Notes: a model not told the origin generated them from the letters alone. 64,000 bases of DNA from Lachnospiraceae bacterium (GCA_004556565.1 SFGN01000009.1:93305-157304); one strand, 5' to 3'. Counted from the first letter of the stretch, positions 7,069 through 16,866 are shown. Program-made: numbers and translations.

Positions 7069-9127
7069 ACTAATAAAGGAAAACATACAGCAAAGGAGCT
7101 GGCTTGTGGCCCTGTCGTTTATATTACTGTTTCTCGGGCAGACTGTCCGTGCCATGATCCGTATGGAAAATGTTTTTTCCGGCGGAATTACAGATGAAAT
7201 TCTTAATATCCTGCAAAAAGATTTTCCGGGCATGATTAACGGAAACAGCATCGGAATTCTTTCCCTGGTCATCCCTCTTCTGGGAGTTATGACAGCAGTC
7301 ACTGGACTGACCTACCTGCATGCGACGGAAAAAACTGATTTTTTCCACGGGCTTCCGTTGTCACGCACGCAGTTATTCTCTGTAAGCTATATCGGCGGCA
7401 TAACCATTTTTGTCTTGCCCTATACTATTACTACCGTATGCACATTGCTCGCAGGCTCATTTTTCAAGCTGCTGACTTCCCGGGTTCTTCTGGACTGTAC
7501 TCTTGCCTACCTCAGCGGCATCCTCGGATTTTTACTGTTCTACCATGTCGCACTGCTCGGAATGATGCTGGCCGGAAAAACAGTGCCAGGTCTGCTTATG
7601 ACGGTCGTTATTGCGATATACGGCACTTTAATCAACACAATGATTCCGGCTCTTGCGCAACTGTTCTTTGACACATGGAACGGCAGCTCCTCTTCACAGC
7701 TTGACAGTCTGCTCAGGTACAGCTCTCCCGCGGCCCTTTATGCTTCCATCATTTCTGATGCCGCTGACGGGAAATTTGCAATATCGCTTAATGTAGTTAT
7801 TCTGCTGTTTCTGGCAGCATCGGCACTGCTGATACTCTTTATTTACCGACGCCGTCCTTCGGAAGCCGCAGGACAGGCTTTGGCATTTCCGAAAATGGCA
7901 CCGTACATAAAAATATTGATTACCATTCCTGTTTCTCTGTATGGGGGATTATTTGTTAATCTGTATAACAGCTCCGATAAAAAATGGGTGATTTTTTTCA
8001 GCATTCTGACTGCGGTACTTCTATGCGGCGTTATTGAATTTATTTACTATCCGGATCTGAAAATGATATTTTCAGGTAAAGTTTCCTCCCTGATTTCTAT
8101 TTTCAGTGTCATCGGAATTATCTGCATCCTGCAGTTTGATCTTGCCGGATACGATACATGGATTCCGCGAGAGTCAGATGTAGAAAGTATCTCCTTGTAT
8201 GCGATTCCGTTCGGAGAGTATTTCAGTTATCCGCCTGAAGAGTGCAGCGGCATGTCCAAGACACCGGATCCGTTGTTTGACAAAGAAGGGGAAATCACAG
8301 ATTTTATGCCTTTGTACCAACTGGCAGAAGAAGGAATCAAGAATGCCGAAATCGGAATTTCACAGAATACTATTTATTCCGATATATATGAAGAAGAGGA
8401 CTATATAGAACTGCAAATCCGCTATAAACTCAAAAACGGGCATGACCGTCTGCGCGTTTATGCCGTCAGGCGTGACAGTGCGCTGGAGGCATTATCCGTA
8501 CTCTGTGAAAATGATGCCTACCGGAAATATCTCTTTCCGGCATTCTATCTTAATGAAGATACGGTGCAGAAAGTGTCTATGACCGACATTTACGAATTTC
8601 CGGCCGTGCTTTCCCTTTCTGATGAAGAAATGGCCGGCCTCATTAAGGCATACCGAAAAGACGTACTTTCTGTTTCGATCAAAGAACTGCAGGAAAAATC
8701 TCCCGTTGGCGAACTGACATTTGAATTTCCGTCGGTTTTAGACTATACGGAATATGGAATAACATCACCTTCCACAAAATCAGGATTCTATGAACAGTCA
8801 GCCGTTGATTACACTACATCCATAGGGGTTTCCTGTTTCTTTGTGTACGACAGCTGCAAGAATACTCTGGAATTTCTGGAAGATCTCGGTTATACCTTCC
8901 GGACACAGATACAGCCGGAGGATGTCACACAGATGACACTGATCACCGGTCAGGAATACCGTGAAGACCAGATGGTTGCCATTAATGATCCTGAAGAAAT
9001 GAAAGAAATTCTCTCCCGAATCTCCTATTCATCCTGCGGCATCCTCGGCAGCCGCCACGTGAGCGAATACTCGGTGGAAATTACTTTATCGGGAGAAAAC
9101 TACCCGAACAATTATCCACTGCCGTAG
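7043..9127 (+). CDS. ABC-2 type permease with large C-terminal soluble domain
   Basis: Membrane protein of 694 residues. Roughly the first 400 residues hold about ten hydrophobic segments. The last ~300 residues are hydrophilic and acidic and look like a separate extracytoplasmic domain of the kind found in YtrC/YtrD-like Firmicutes permeases. The start at 7043 follows GGAGGCGG and overlaps the ATPase gene, giving coupled translation. This is the last gene of the YtrA-controlled operon. Substrate is unknown; export or sensing of cell-wall-active compounds is the family-based guess. Confidence 0.82.
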   Translation: MTSKILFNKLIKENIQQRSWLVALSFILLFLGQTVRAMIRMENVFSGGITDEILNILQKDFPGMINGNSIGILSLVIPLLGVMTAVTGLTYLHATEKTDFFHGLPLSRTQLFSVSYIGGITIFVLPYTITTVCTLLAGSFFKLLTSRVLLDCTLAYLSGILGFLLFYHVALLGMMLAGKTVPGLLMTVVIAIYGTLINTMIPALAQLFFDTWNGSSSSQLDSLLRYSSPAALYASIISDAADGKFAISLNVVILLFLAASALLILFIYRRRPSEAAGQALAFPKMAPYIKILITIPVSLYGGLFVNLYNSSDKKWVIFFSILTAVLLCGVIEFIYYPDLKMIFSGKVSSLISIFSVIGIICILQFDLAGYDTWIPRESDVESISLYAIPFGEYFSYPPEECSGMSKTPDPLFDKEGEITDFMPLYQLAEEGIKNAEIGISQNTIYSDIYEEEDYIELQIRYKLKNGHDRLRVYAVRRDSALEALSVLCENDAYRKYLFPAFYLNEDTVQKVSMTDIYEFPAVLSLSDEEMAGLIKAYRKDVLSVSIKELQEKSPVGELTFEFPSVLDYTEYGITSPSTKSGFYEQSAVDYTTSIGVSCFFVYDSCKNTLEFLEDLGYTFRTQIQPEDVTQMTLITGQEYREDQMVAINDPEEMKEILSRISYSSCGILGSRHVSEYSVEITLSGENYPNNYPLP

Positions 9128-9135
9128 AATAACTA

Positions 9136-9342
9136 CTAAGGATTTTTTTTCATATGCTTGGCAACAGAGACGAGATACGCTTTGCGAATCTCGCTCTGAT
9201 CAGCGATCGTCAAATGTCCATTCGTGCAAGCACGATGTCCTTTTTCCTCATCGCCATGATAAAATCCGCCCTTGTGCTGCATCATCGTTTCAATGTAAAA
9301 CGATGATACTGCGTCAGGGGCGGATATTATATTACTGAACGT
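9136..9342 (-). pseudogene. Short ORF or gene remnant of unknown family
   Basis: On the minus strand 68 codons are open up to a TAG at 9136; from tandem ATGs at 9285 the product would be 49 residues. The peptide reads well (for example GGFYHGDEEKGHRACTNGH, then a lysine-rich end) and does not look like random translation. No ribosome-binding site precedes the ATGs, and the frame closes with a TAG just upstream. A 3' remnant of a larger gene is my preferred reading; I do not recognise the family. Confidence 0.35.
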
Positions 9343-9381
9343 CTATTATTGAGTCACAGTCTCACATCTATGACAGATGCA

Positions 9382-10560
9382 TCAGTCATAATACTCCACA
9401 CGGACTTTCTTTCCCATTTTTTCTGCGACATCTTTTAGCTGCCCGACAAGATTCTGGCGCATGCTGATTTCAAAGGTCAGCTCCGGGTCCTGATATGCTT
9501 CATTCATCGCATTTCCCACAAACATGTTTAGCTCGGTACACTCTTCAATGATTAATTTGGCCAGACGGGATGCTCCGTTATTAGCATCCAGCTCATCAAA
9601 AAATTCTGCATTGAACTCATCATTCAGATACTGCTTCAAAAGCTTCAGTGCCCTTCCAAGGGTAATCACGCCCTCCGTAACCAGATCAAGTCCTTCGATA
9701 GATGCCATCGGAGGAATCCCCCCATTTGCAGTGTCCATCCTGGTAATTACATCTTTGTGCAGATAACGTGCCGCAATATTGGCGCTGGTTCCTCCGGACA
9801 CCACTTTCTTTCCTTCTGCCTGCATAAAATCATGCATCAGCTTGTCGTCATTTTGCTTGTCCTTCGGCGGTCCGGTAAAAATATTTATCACTTTACGCTC
9901 AATCACCCTTGCTACTGCAACGGTGGTATCATCTCCGGGTTTCTGGATATACAGATCGTCACATGCCTCGCTCAGCATTGACGCAAGCCGTGAAGCTGAC
10001 AGCGTTTTTTTCGTACAGGCAAGCGTATATTCCGCCATCGCCTCCCAAGTCCATCCCTGCAGATTCAGGATTTCCCCTGCACCTGCGTAAATGACACCAT
10101 CGCTCATCAGAACAAAGCAGTCATTTTTCTGTACACGAAAACGATATTCATGGATTTTCTTTCCTTCAACTTCCCTGACTGTATACGGATATTTCACGAT
10201 TTTTTTATCCCTGATAAATACACAGTCAGGATTGTCATATTCGACAAGATATGCCTCTCCGCTGTGGAAAATCTGAAGAATACTAAAGGTTGCATATGCC
10301 ACCTTCCTCACCTGACAGATAGGCAGTGTTTTCGCCACTGTTTCTACACAGGCTTCAATCCCGGCGCCTTCATAAAGCATCGTCCCGAGAATTTTTGAGG
10401 TCAAGGTTGCCAGAATATTAGCTTTCACTCCGCTTCCCATGCCGTCTGCCAGAATGATAATATCAGAATCATCGCGTTTGACGATCTCCACCTTATCCCC
10501 GCATAATTCCTCATGATGCTTGTTCAGGCTTTTCCATGCGACATCAACGCTGACCCCCAT
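9382..10560 (-). CDS. SpoIIE-family PP2C phosphatase of hydrogenase operon
   Basis: Cytoplasmic serine/threonine phosphatase of 392 residues. PP2C/SpoIIE metal-site motifs are ILADGMGSG (about residues 40-48), VLMSDGVIYAG and PGDDTTVAV. The C-terminal ~170 residues form an extra domain of unknown role. GAGGAGG 5 nt upstream fixes the start at 10560 rather than 10581. The gene follows the sensory hydrogenase gene directly. Sensor hydrogenases of this type are known to be encoded beside PP2C phosphatases in Clostridia, so it probably relays a H2 or redox signal by dephosphorylating an unknown partner. Confidence 0.85.
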   Translation of the reverse strand: MGVSVDVAWKSLNKHHEELCGDKVEIVKRDDSDIIILADGMGSGVKANILATLTSKILGTMLYEGAGIEACVETVAKTLPICQVRKVAYATFSILQIFHSGEAYLVEYDNPDCVFIRDKKIVKYPYTVREVEGKKIHEYRFRVQKNDCFVLMSDGVIYAGAGEILNLQGWTWEAMAEYTLACTKKTLSASRLASMLSEACDDLYIQKPGDDTTVAVARVIERKVINIFTGPPKDKQNDDKLMHDFMQAEGKKVVSGGTSANIAARYLHKDVITRMDTANGGIPPMASIEGLDLVTEGVITLGRALKLLKQYLNDEFNAEFFDELDANNGASRLAKLIIEECTELNMFVGNAMNEAYQDPELTFEISMRQNLVGQLKDVAEKMGKKVRVEYYD

Positions 10561-10561
10561 A

Positions 10562-12274
10562 TTACACCTCCTCCTCATCAAGGACAGAATCCCGCAGTTT
10601 CGTCAGAGTCACCTTCGTCTCAGCGGTCGTTTCTCCAAGTAATCCTGCTATTTCCTGTGCAACCATCATCTGTTTGTCGATGACTTTCTGTGCCATCTCC
10701 AGTGTCTCAATCCGTAATTTCAAATGCTGTTCCTTCATTTTTTCTTCTTTGGTGATATCCTGATAAATCACAAGCACCGAATCCAGATTTTTAATATAGA
10801 CAATGGTCTCCTCCAATGTCATTTTCCCATGATCAGCCTGACATTTTTTATGGAGCACCGGCTGCCTCGTCCGAAGAGTTTCTTCGATATCCCCCACTTC
10901 AATAAATTCAAAAATATATCTCTGCAGTGCTTCTTCTTTTCCCACACCCAGAAATTCTTCTCCTTTTTTATTGCATTCACGAATCCGCATCTCACTGTCT
11001 ATAATGAAAATAATACTGGGCGTCACATCCATGACCACATTTGACATGGATTCTGCCTGAGTCAGCGCATGCGGCATACACATGGACAATTCAGCCCTGC
11101 CCTGGAATACGGCTACTGCCTTTTCCCGGCAGGTAGCATATCCGCAGGCACCACAGTTTAACTCATCTGAAGCAGAATATTTTCCCGTTGATTTTAAAAT
11201 CTGACGGATCTCATCCTCCATGGGATATACATCTTTAATTTCACGGTTTCCGAATTTCTTTTCCAGCTCCTGCATGCTCATATCAGGCAGCTTTTTCGGA
11301 AAAGTGTGTGCGACTTCGCGGTCAATTTTAATCTTTGCTTTTACATAAGAAGTATTCCATCTTGCGGAAGCCGGGCCCTTCGCACAGCCACCCTCACAGA
11401 CATTTGCCTCGATAAAACAGTCCTCAAGCTCACCTTTTCTCAGAGCTTCAAGCATTTCCATACAATTGGCAAGCCCATCCACATAGACCTTCTGGTAAGT
11501 GTCGGATTCTTGTTCAGCAACGACTGACTGAATGACACCGCCGCTGATCGGGTACATACGGTTGACTTCCGGGTCAGGGTTTCCCATCTGCTTTTCTTCA
11601 CAGCTGTGAATATCAATTCTTGCTTCCTCAAGCCAGAGAGCCAGCTCTTCAAATGTCAGAATGGCATCAATTGCCCCAAACACCCTTGAGTCTCCGATTG
11701 CTTCCTGCTTTTTTGCAATACAAGGACCAAGAAAAACCACCTTCACATCATTTCCATAAAGTTTTTTTATGTATCTTCCGTGGGCAATCATTGGAGATAC
11801 GACCGGGGCCAGTGACGGGGCACACTCCGGATAATACTTTTCCACCAGATCATTGACACTGGGACAGCAGGTCGTGATTATGTTTTTCATTTTATTCTCG
11901 CGGATCAGACGTTTATATTCATTGGTCACAAGTGCAGCGCCTTCCGCTGTTTCCCGCACCTCGTAAAATCCCAGCTTCAGAAGTGCGTCCACAACCTGTC
12001 CGGGACGGTCAAACTCCAGAACCCCCAGATAGGAGGGGGCAATGGAAATAACTGTTTTAAATCCCTGGCGCAGGTAACCTTTTACTCTTTCCATGTCACT
12101 GGCAAATGTCTTTGCGTTCTGAGGGCATACTTCCAGACATTTTCCGCAATTGATGCAATGATCTGTCAAAATATGTGCCTGCTCATTTTCAATTGCAATT
12201 GCCTTCACCATACAGTGCCGGACACATTTATAACAATGCCGGCACTTTGCATCTTTAAAATCTATTACTTTCAT
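10562..12274 (-). CDS. hydS: Sensory [FeFe] hydrogenase with PAS domain (HydS-like)
   Basis: 570 residues. Domains in order: a 2[4Fe-4S] ferredoxin (C11..C21 and C40..C50); an H-cluster domain with variant motifs TTCCPSV (L1), FLGPCIAKKQ (L2) and NVCEGGCAKGP (L3); a [4Fe-4S] segment CGACGYATC with a later cysteine; a PAS domain (about 415-520, beginning IIFIIDSEMRIREC); and a C-terminal helix. This matches group C sensory [FeFe] hydrogenases, thought to sense H2 or redox state rather than make H2. Its ATG overlaps the mscL stop (ATGA), and the phosphatase gene follows. Confidence 0.88.
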   Translation of the reverse strand: MKVIDFKDAKCRHCYKCVRHCMVKAIAIENEQAHILTDHCINCGKCLEVCPQNAKTFASDMERVKGYLRQGFKTVISIAPSYLGVLEFDRPGQVVDALLKLGFYEVRETAEGAALVTNEYKRLIRENKMKNIITTCCPSVNDLVEKYYPECAPSLAPVVSPMIAHGRYIKKLYGNDVKVVFLGPCIAKKQEAIGDSRVFGAIDAILTFEELALWLEEARIDIHSCEEKQMGNPDPEVNRMYPISGGVIQSVVAEQESDTYQKVYVDGLANCMEMLEALRKGELEDCFIEANVCEGGCAKGPASARWNTSYVKAKIKIDREVAHTFPKKLPDMSMQELEKKFGNREIKDVYPMEDEIRQILKSTGKYSASDELNCGACGYATCREKAVAVFQGRAELSMCMPHALTQAESMSNVVMDVTPSIIFIIDSEMRIRECNKKGEEFLGVGKEEALQRYIFEFIEVGDIEETLRTRQPVLHKKCQADHGKMTLEETIVYIKNLDSVLVIYQDITKEEKMKEQHLKLRIETLEMAQKVIDKQMMVAQEIAGLLGETTAETKVTLTKLRDSVLDEEEV

Positions 12275-12687
12275 GCTTCATCTTCCGGATTTTCTTCTAG
12301 GAGAGATGTACAATGCGGACATCTGGTAGCTTCAATCGGAATATCACTCTTGCAGTACGGGCATTTCTTCGTTGTCGGTGCTGCAGGCTCTTCCTTTTTC
12401 TTACCGATAGACATCATCTTGTTAATTCCTTTCACAAGGATGAATAGGATGAATGCCATGATAATGAAATTGATGACCGCTCCGATGAAATTAGAGGCAA
12501 ACATTCCCCAGTCCTGTGAAGTATATCTTGCACCTGCCGTAATCATTGCCAGAATCGGGTTGATAAAGTTCTCAATTAAAGCAGTTACAATTCCTGTGAA
12601 TGCGCCGCCGATGATAACACCGACTGCCATATCCATGACATTCCCTTTAAGAGCGAACGCTTTAAATTCTTCCATGAATTTTTTCAT
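12271..12687 (-). CDS. mscL: MscL channel with zinc-ribbon tail
   Basis: Large-conductance mechanosensitive channel of 138 residues. The N-terminal FKAFALKGNVMDMAVGVIIG segment leads into TM1 with glycine/alanine packing, then a periplasmic loop and TM2 (about residues 72-92). Unusually, the C-terminus carries a zinc-ribbon-like tail, CPYCKSDIPIEATRCPHC, of two CxxC pairs. The stop codon overlaps the start of hydS, so the two are translationally coupled within the hydrogenase operon. MscL protects against hypo-osmotic shock; why it sits here is unknown. Confidence 0.92.
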   Translation of the reverse strand: MKKFMEEFKAFALKGNVMDMAVGVIIGGAFTGIVTALIENFINPILAMITAGARYTSQDWGMFASNFIGAVINFIIMAFILFILVKGINKMMSIGKKKEEPAAPTTKKCPYCKSDIPIEATRCPHCTSLLEENPEDEA

Positions 12688-12716
12688 ATCTTTTTTATTC
12701 TCCTTTCTTATTACGT

Positions 12717-14459
12717 CTAATTAATTGTCCTTTTCACATAGCTTGTGTGAAGAATATGATGTGCTTTTTCGCTTCCGGGCTCCCCCAGATATTCCTCATA
12801 CAAATGTTTTACAGAAGGATTCTCATGTGATTTTCTCAGAGACTTAGCCGCATCATTATCATACAGGGCTTTTGCACGTACCGCACGGATATCAGTAAAA
12901 TTACGGATATCTGCATGTACCTGCGGCTGTCCGCCGCCGTTTACGCAGCCGCCGGGGCATCCCATGATTTCAATGAAATGATAATCTGCCTCTCCCGCGC
13001 GTACTTTATCCATGATAATCCTTGCATTTGCAAGCCCTGATGCCACAGCAACTTTGACTTCCATTCCGGCAACCTGATAGAAAGCCTCCTTGATGCCTTC
13101 TGTCCCACGTACTTCCGTGAAATCCGGACATTCCAGTTCTTCTCCGGTCAGTGTTTCCACCGCCGTGCGAAGTGCTGCTTCCATTACACCTCCGGTTGCA
13201 CCAAATATAACGGCTGCGCCTGTGGACTCTCCCAGCGGGTCATCAAAGCCTTCCTCCGGCAGCCTTCTGAAATCTATACCGAGCTTTCGGATCAACCTGG
13301 CAAACTCTCTTGTCGTGATAGAAATATCCACATCCGGGACTCCTGCCGCATCCTGATCATCACGGGTCAGTTCAAATTTTTTTGCCGTACACGGCATTAC
13401 GCTGATGCAGACGATATTCTTCGGGTCTAGTCCCATTTTCTCCGCATAATATGTCTTGGTGACAGCTCCGAACATCTGCTGCGGTGATTTACAGCTTGAC
13501 AGATTATCAAGCAGATCCGGGTAGTAATGCTCGCAATATTTGATCCATCCCGGTGAACAGGATGTCATAAGTGGAAGCTTTCCGCCGTTTTGTACCCGGT
13601 CAAGGAATTCATGTGCTTCTTCCATGATTGTCAGGTCAGCACTGAAATTCGTGTCAAATACTTTGTCAAATCCGATTCTTCGAAGTGCTGCCGCCATCTT
13701 TCCTTCCACATCAGTTCCCATCGGATAGCCAAATTCTTCACCCAGGGCAGCACGTACGGCCGGAGCCGGCTGAACCACCACATATTTCTCCGGGTCTGCG
13801 ATAGCCTCCAGAACCTCATGTGTAGAATCTTTTTCATACAATGCGCCAGTCGGACAGACGGCAATACACTGACCGCAGCTTACACAGCTTGTCTCTCCCA
13901 GCCCCATATCAAAGGCTGAACCGATCAGGGTTGCAAATCCACGGTTGTTTGCGCCGATCACGCCTACAGCCTGTGATTTTTCGCAAACTGCCACACAGCG
14001 TCTGCAAAGAATACATTTATTATTGTCACGCACCATATGCGGGGCACTGGTATCCAGATCATAATGATTCATTTCCCCTTCAAAATAATGCTCATCTGCC
14101 ACGCCAAGTTCCTGAGACAGAGACTGTAATTCACAGTTTCCGCTTCTTACACAAGACAGACATTTCTTGTCGTGATCGGACAAAATCAACTGCAGCGTGC
14201 GTCTTCTGGATTCCAGAAGCTTCGGTGTATTTGTCAGGACTTCCATACCTTCGCTGATCGGATGTACGCAGGCCGCCGCAAGATTCCTCGCCCCCTTAAC
14301 TTCAACCACGCACATACGGCATGCACCGATTTCATTCATATCTTTCAAAAAACAAAGAGTCGGAATCCGGATGCCGGCGATATGAGCCGCCTCCAGAATC
14401 GTAGAACCGGCAGGGGCAGTGACACTGAGTCCATTGATTTTTAAATTCACATTTTCCAT
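12717..14459 (-). CDS. hndD: Catalytic [FeFe] hydrogenase subunit (HndD/HydA)
   Basis: 580 residues. An N-terminal [2Fe-2S] domain (GACRMCVVEV) is followed by a His-ligated [4Fe-4S] site (HDKKCLSCVRSGNC), a 2[4Fe-4S] ferredoxin (CILCRRCVAVC and CVSCGQCIAVCPTG), and the H-cluster domain with canonical L1 TSCSPGW, L2 MPCTAKKFE and L3 MGCPGGCVNGGGQ. The C-terminus is the iron-hydrogenase small-subunit region. It makes or oxidises H2 and partners with the flavin subunit encoded just upstream in transcription order. GGGAGG precedes the start. With HndA and HndC it forms the NAD/ferredoxin-linked, probably electron-bifurcating, complex. Confidence 0.95.
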   Translation of the reverse strand: MENVNLKINGLSVTAPAGSTILEAAHIAGIRIPTLCFLKDMNEIGACRMCVVEVKGARNLAAACVHPISEGMEVLTNTPKLLESRRRTLQLILSDHDKKCLSCVRSGNCELQSLSQELGVADEHYFEGEMNHYDLDTSAPHMVRDNNKCILCRRCVAVCEKSQAVGVIGANNRGFATLIGSAFDMGLGETSCVSCGQCIAVCPTGALYEKDSTHEVLEAIADPEKYVVVQPAPAVRAALGEEFGYPMGTDVEGKMAAALRRIGFDKVFDTNFSADLTIMEEAHEFLDRVQNGGKLPLMTSCSPGWIKYCEHYYPDLLDNLSSCKSPQQMFGAVTKTYYAEKMGLDPKNIVCISVMPCTAKKFELTRDDQDAAGVPDVDISITTREFARLIRKLGIDFRRLPEEGFDDPLGESTGAAVIFGATGGVMEAALRTAVETLTGEELECPDFTEVRGTEGIKEAFYQVAGMEVKVAVASGLANARIIMDKVRAGEADYHFIEIMGCPGGCVNGGGQPQVHADIRNFTDIRAVRAKALYDNDAAKSLRKSHENPSVKHLYEEYLGEPGSEKAHHILHTSYVKRTIN

Positions 14460-14474
14460 ATTCCCGTTCCTCCC

Positions 14475-16313
14475 TTACTCTTTGTAAATCGCGCCAAAGC
14501 GGCATTTTTCCATGCAGGCACCGCACTTCAGACATTTTTCCGGGTTAATCATATGCGGTTCTTTTACAGTTCCGATAATCGCGCCTGCCGGACAGACTCT
14601 TGAACAAAGTGTACAGCCGCGGCACTTATCTGCATCAATCTTATACTGCAGAAGGTCTTTGCAGACACCGGCAGGACATCGTTTATCAACGATATGTGCA
14701 ATATATTCGTCTCGGAAATAACGCAAAGTAGAAATAACAGGGTTTGGAGCCGTCTGCCCGAGAGCACACAGAGAGTTCGCCTGCAGATGACGGCAAAGCT
14801 CCTCCAGCTTATCCAGATCTTCCATCGTGGCTTTGCCTTTGGTGATCTTGTCTAAAATCTCAAGCATACGTCTTGTGCCGATTCGGCACGGCGTACATTT
14901 TCCACAGGACTCATCTACTGTAAACTCCAGGAAAAACTTTGCAATATCGACCATACAGGTCGTCTCATCCATAACGATCAGTCCTCCGGAGCCCATCATG
15001 GAACCGATTGCTATCAGGTTATCATAGTCAATAGGAACATCCAGGTGCTCTGCCGGAATACATCCGCCTGACGGACCGCCGGTCTGTGCGGCCTTAAATT
15101 TCTTTCCGTTCGGAACACCGCCTCCGATTTCTTCAATAATCTCTCTTAAGGTCGTTCCCATCGGAACTTCAACAAGACCGGTATTGTGAATCTTGCCGCC
15201 CAAGGCAAATACCTTTGTCCCTTTTGATTTTTCCGTTCCCATGGATGCAAACCATTCTGCACCGTTAACAATAATCTGCGGAATATTGGCATATGTTTCT
15301 ACATTATTCAGAATGGTCGGTTTCTCAAACAGACCTTTCAGGGCCGGGAACGGCGGACGCGGACGCGGTTCTCCACGGTTACCTTCAATGGATGTCATCA
15401 GTGCTGTTTCCTCTCCACATACAAATGCGCCGGCTCCAAGCCTCAGTTCAATGTCAAATTTAAAACCTGTTCCGAAAATATCTTCTCCCAACAGGCCATA
15501 TTCTCTCGCCTGATTAATTGCAATCTCAAGACGCTGTACAGCAATCGGATATTCAGCGCGTACATAAATATATCCCTGGCTTGCTCCTATCGCATAACCG
15601 GCGATTGCCATTGCTTCCAGTACGGCATGCGGGTCGCCTTCAAGAACAGAACGGTCCATGAATGCTCCCGGATCGCCTTCGTCGGCATTACAGCAGACAT
15701 ATTTCTGGTCGGCTTCATTCGCCGCCGCAAATTTCCATTTCAATCCGGTGGGGAAACCTGCGCCGCCCCTTCCTCTTAATCCACTGTCGAGCACGACCTG
15801 GATGACCTGCTCCGGCGTCATCTCTGTCAAAACTTTTCCAAGAGCTTCATATCCGCCGGTGCCTATATATTCTTCAATATTCTCCGGGCTTATCTCACCA
15901 CAGTTGCGCAGGGCAACCCTGTGCTGTTTTTTATAAAACCTGGTTTCTTCCAGAGGAAGAATATGTTCAGTCTTCGTTGTTTCTTCATACAGAAGCCTCC
16001 GCACGACATTCCCGCCTTTTAAATGCTCCGAAACTATCTCCGGAATATCCTCTTCCTTCACCATAGAGTAGAAAGCGCCTTCCGGATACACAATCATAAT
16101 CGGCCCTAACGCACAAAGACCGAAACAACCTGTCTTAACGATCTGAACTTCTGATTCCAGACCGTTTGCTTTAATCTCTTCCTCTAACTTTTCAATAATT
16201 CTGTGACTTCCTGAAGAAGTACAGCCGGTACCCCCGCATACGTGAACACGGTAACGGCAGACATTCTTCTTCATTTTCTCTTTGATTACATGTAATTCTT
16301 CCAGTGTTTTCAT
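14475..16313 (-). CDS. hndC: NADH-binding flavin subunit of hydrogenase (HndC/HydB)
   Basis: NuoF-like protein of 612 residues. It has a thioredoxin-like [2Fe-2S] N-terminus (CGGTGCTSSG ... CFGLCALGP), an FMN/NAD-binding core (GRGGAGFPTGLKW, NADEGDPGAFMDR), a [4Fe-4S] site SCGKCTPCRIG, and a C-terminal 2[4Fe-4S] ferredoxin (CRGCTLCSRVC, CLKCGACMEKC). The fused thioredoxin-like domain replaces a separate HndB. It is the NAD(H) entry site and probable bifurcation centre. GGAGG sits ahead of the start. Confidence 0.95.
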   Translation of the reverse strand: MKTLEELHVIKEKMKKNVCRYRVHVCGGTGCTSSGSHRIIEKLEEEIKANGLESEVQIVKTGCFGLCALGPIMIVYPEGAFYSMVKEEDIPEIVSEHLKGGNVVRRLLYEETTKTEHILPLEETRFYKKQHRVALRNCGEISPENIEEYIGTGGYEALGKVLTEMTPEQVIQVVLDSGLRGRGGAGFPTGLKWKFAAANEADQKYVCCNADEGDPGAFMDRSVLEGDPHAVLEAMAIAGYAIGASQGYIYVRAEYPIAVQRLEIAINQAREYGLLGEDIFGTGFKFDIELRLGAGAFVCGEETALMTSIEGNRGEPRPRPPFPALKGLFEKPTILNNVETYANIPQIIVNGAEWFASMGTEKSKGTKVFALGGKIHNTGLVEVPMGTTLREIIEEIGGGVPNGKKFKAAQTGGPSGGCIPAEHLDVPIDYDNLIAIGSMMGSGGLIVMDETTCMVDIAKFFLEFTVDESCGKCTPCRIGTRRMLEILDKITKGKATMEDLDKLEELCRHLQANSLCALGQTAPNPVISTLRYFRDEYIAHIVDKRCPAGVCKDLLQYKIDADKCRGCTLCSRVCPAGAIIGTVKEPHMINPEKCLKCGACMEKCRFGAIYKE

Positions 16314-16334
16314 GCAATGTCCTCCATCTCCGCA

Positions 16335-16829
16335 CTATTCATATTTTGCAAGGATATCATCAATATCGTCTACAGTCAGACGCCCGTAGACTTCATCGTT
16401 TATCATCATAACAGGTGCAAGCCCGCACGCTCCAACGCATCGGCAGGCATCCAGTGAAAACTTGCCGTCCGGCGTGCACTCACCCCCGACAATCCCCAGT
16501 TTTTCCATCAATGCATTGTAAATATCTCCTGACCCTTTTACATAGCAGGCAGTGCCAAGACAGACCGAAATCCGATATTTCCCCTTCGGATAAAGGCTGA
16601 ACTGAGAATAAAATGTTGCAACTCCGTAAATTTTTTCCATTGGGATTCCTGTCTGATCTGAAATCATTTTCAGGGCTTCCTCAGGAAGATAGCCGTAAAT
16701 GTCCTGCGTTTTCTGAAGGATAGGCATCAGTGCACCTTTTTCATCCTTCAGTTCGGCAATTGCCTGTAATAAAGCTTCTTCCTGTTCCTTAGTCCCTGAA
16801 AAAGGAACTGTCTGTTTTTTCTCGGCCAT
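16335..16829 (-). CDS. hndA: Hydrogenase NuoE-like subunit (HndA/HydC)
   Basis: NuoE-type [2Fe-2S] protein of 164 residues. The four cluster cysteines are in CLGTACYVKG and CRCVGACGLAP, following the helical N-terminal domain (GIPMEKIYGVATFYSQFSL). The start at 16829 has GGAGG 7 nt upstream; an upstream in-frame start at 16868 would overlap the promoter. This is the first gene of the hydrogenase operon, transcribed from the promoter at 16871-16900. Confidence 0.94.
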   Translation of the reverse strand: MAEKKQTVPFSGTKEQEEALLQAIAELKDEKGALMPILQKTQDIYGYLPEEALKMISDQTGIPMEKIYGVATFYSQFSLYPKGKYRISVCLGTACYVKGSGDIYNALMEKLGIVGGECTPDGKFSLDACRCVGACGLAPVMMINDEVYGRLTVDDIDDILAKYE

Positions 16830-16866
16830 CGCTAAACCTCCATTCTTTTTCTTTATAAAATATTTC

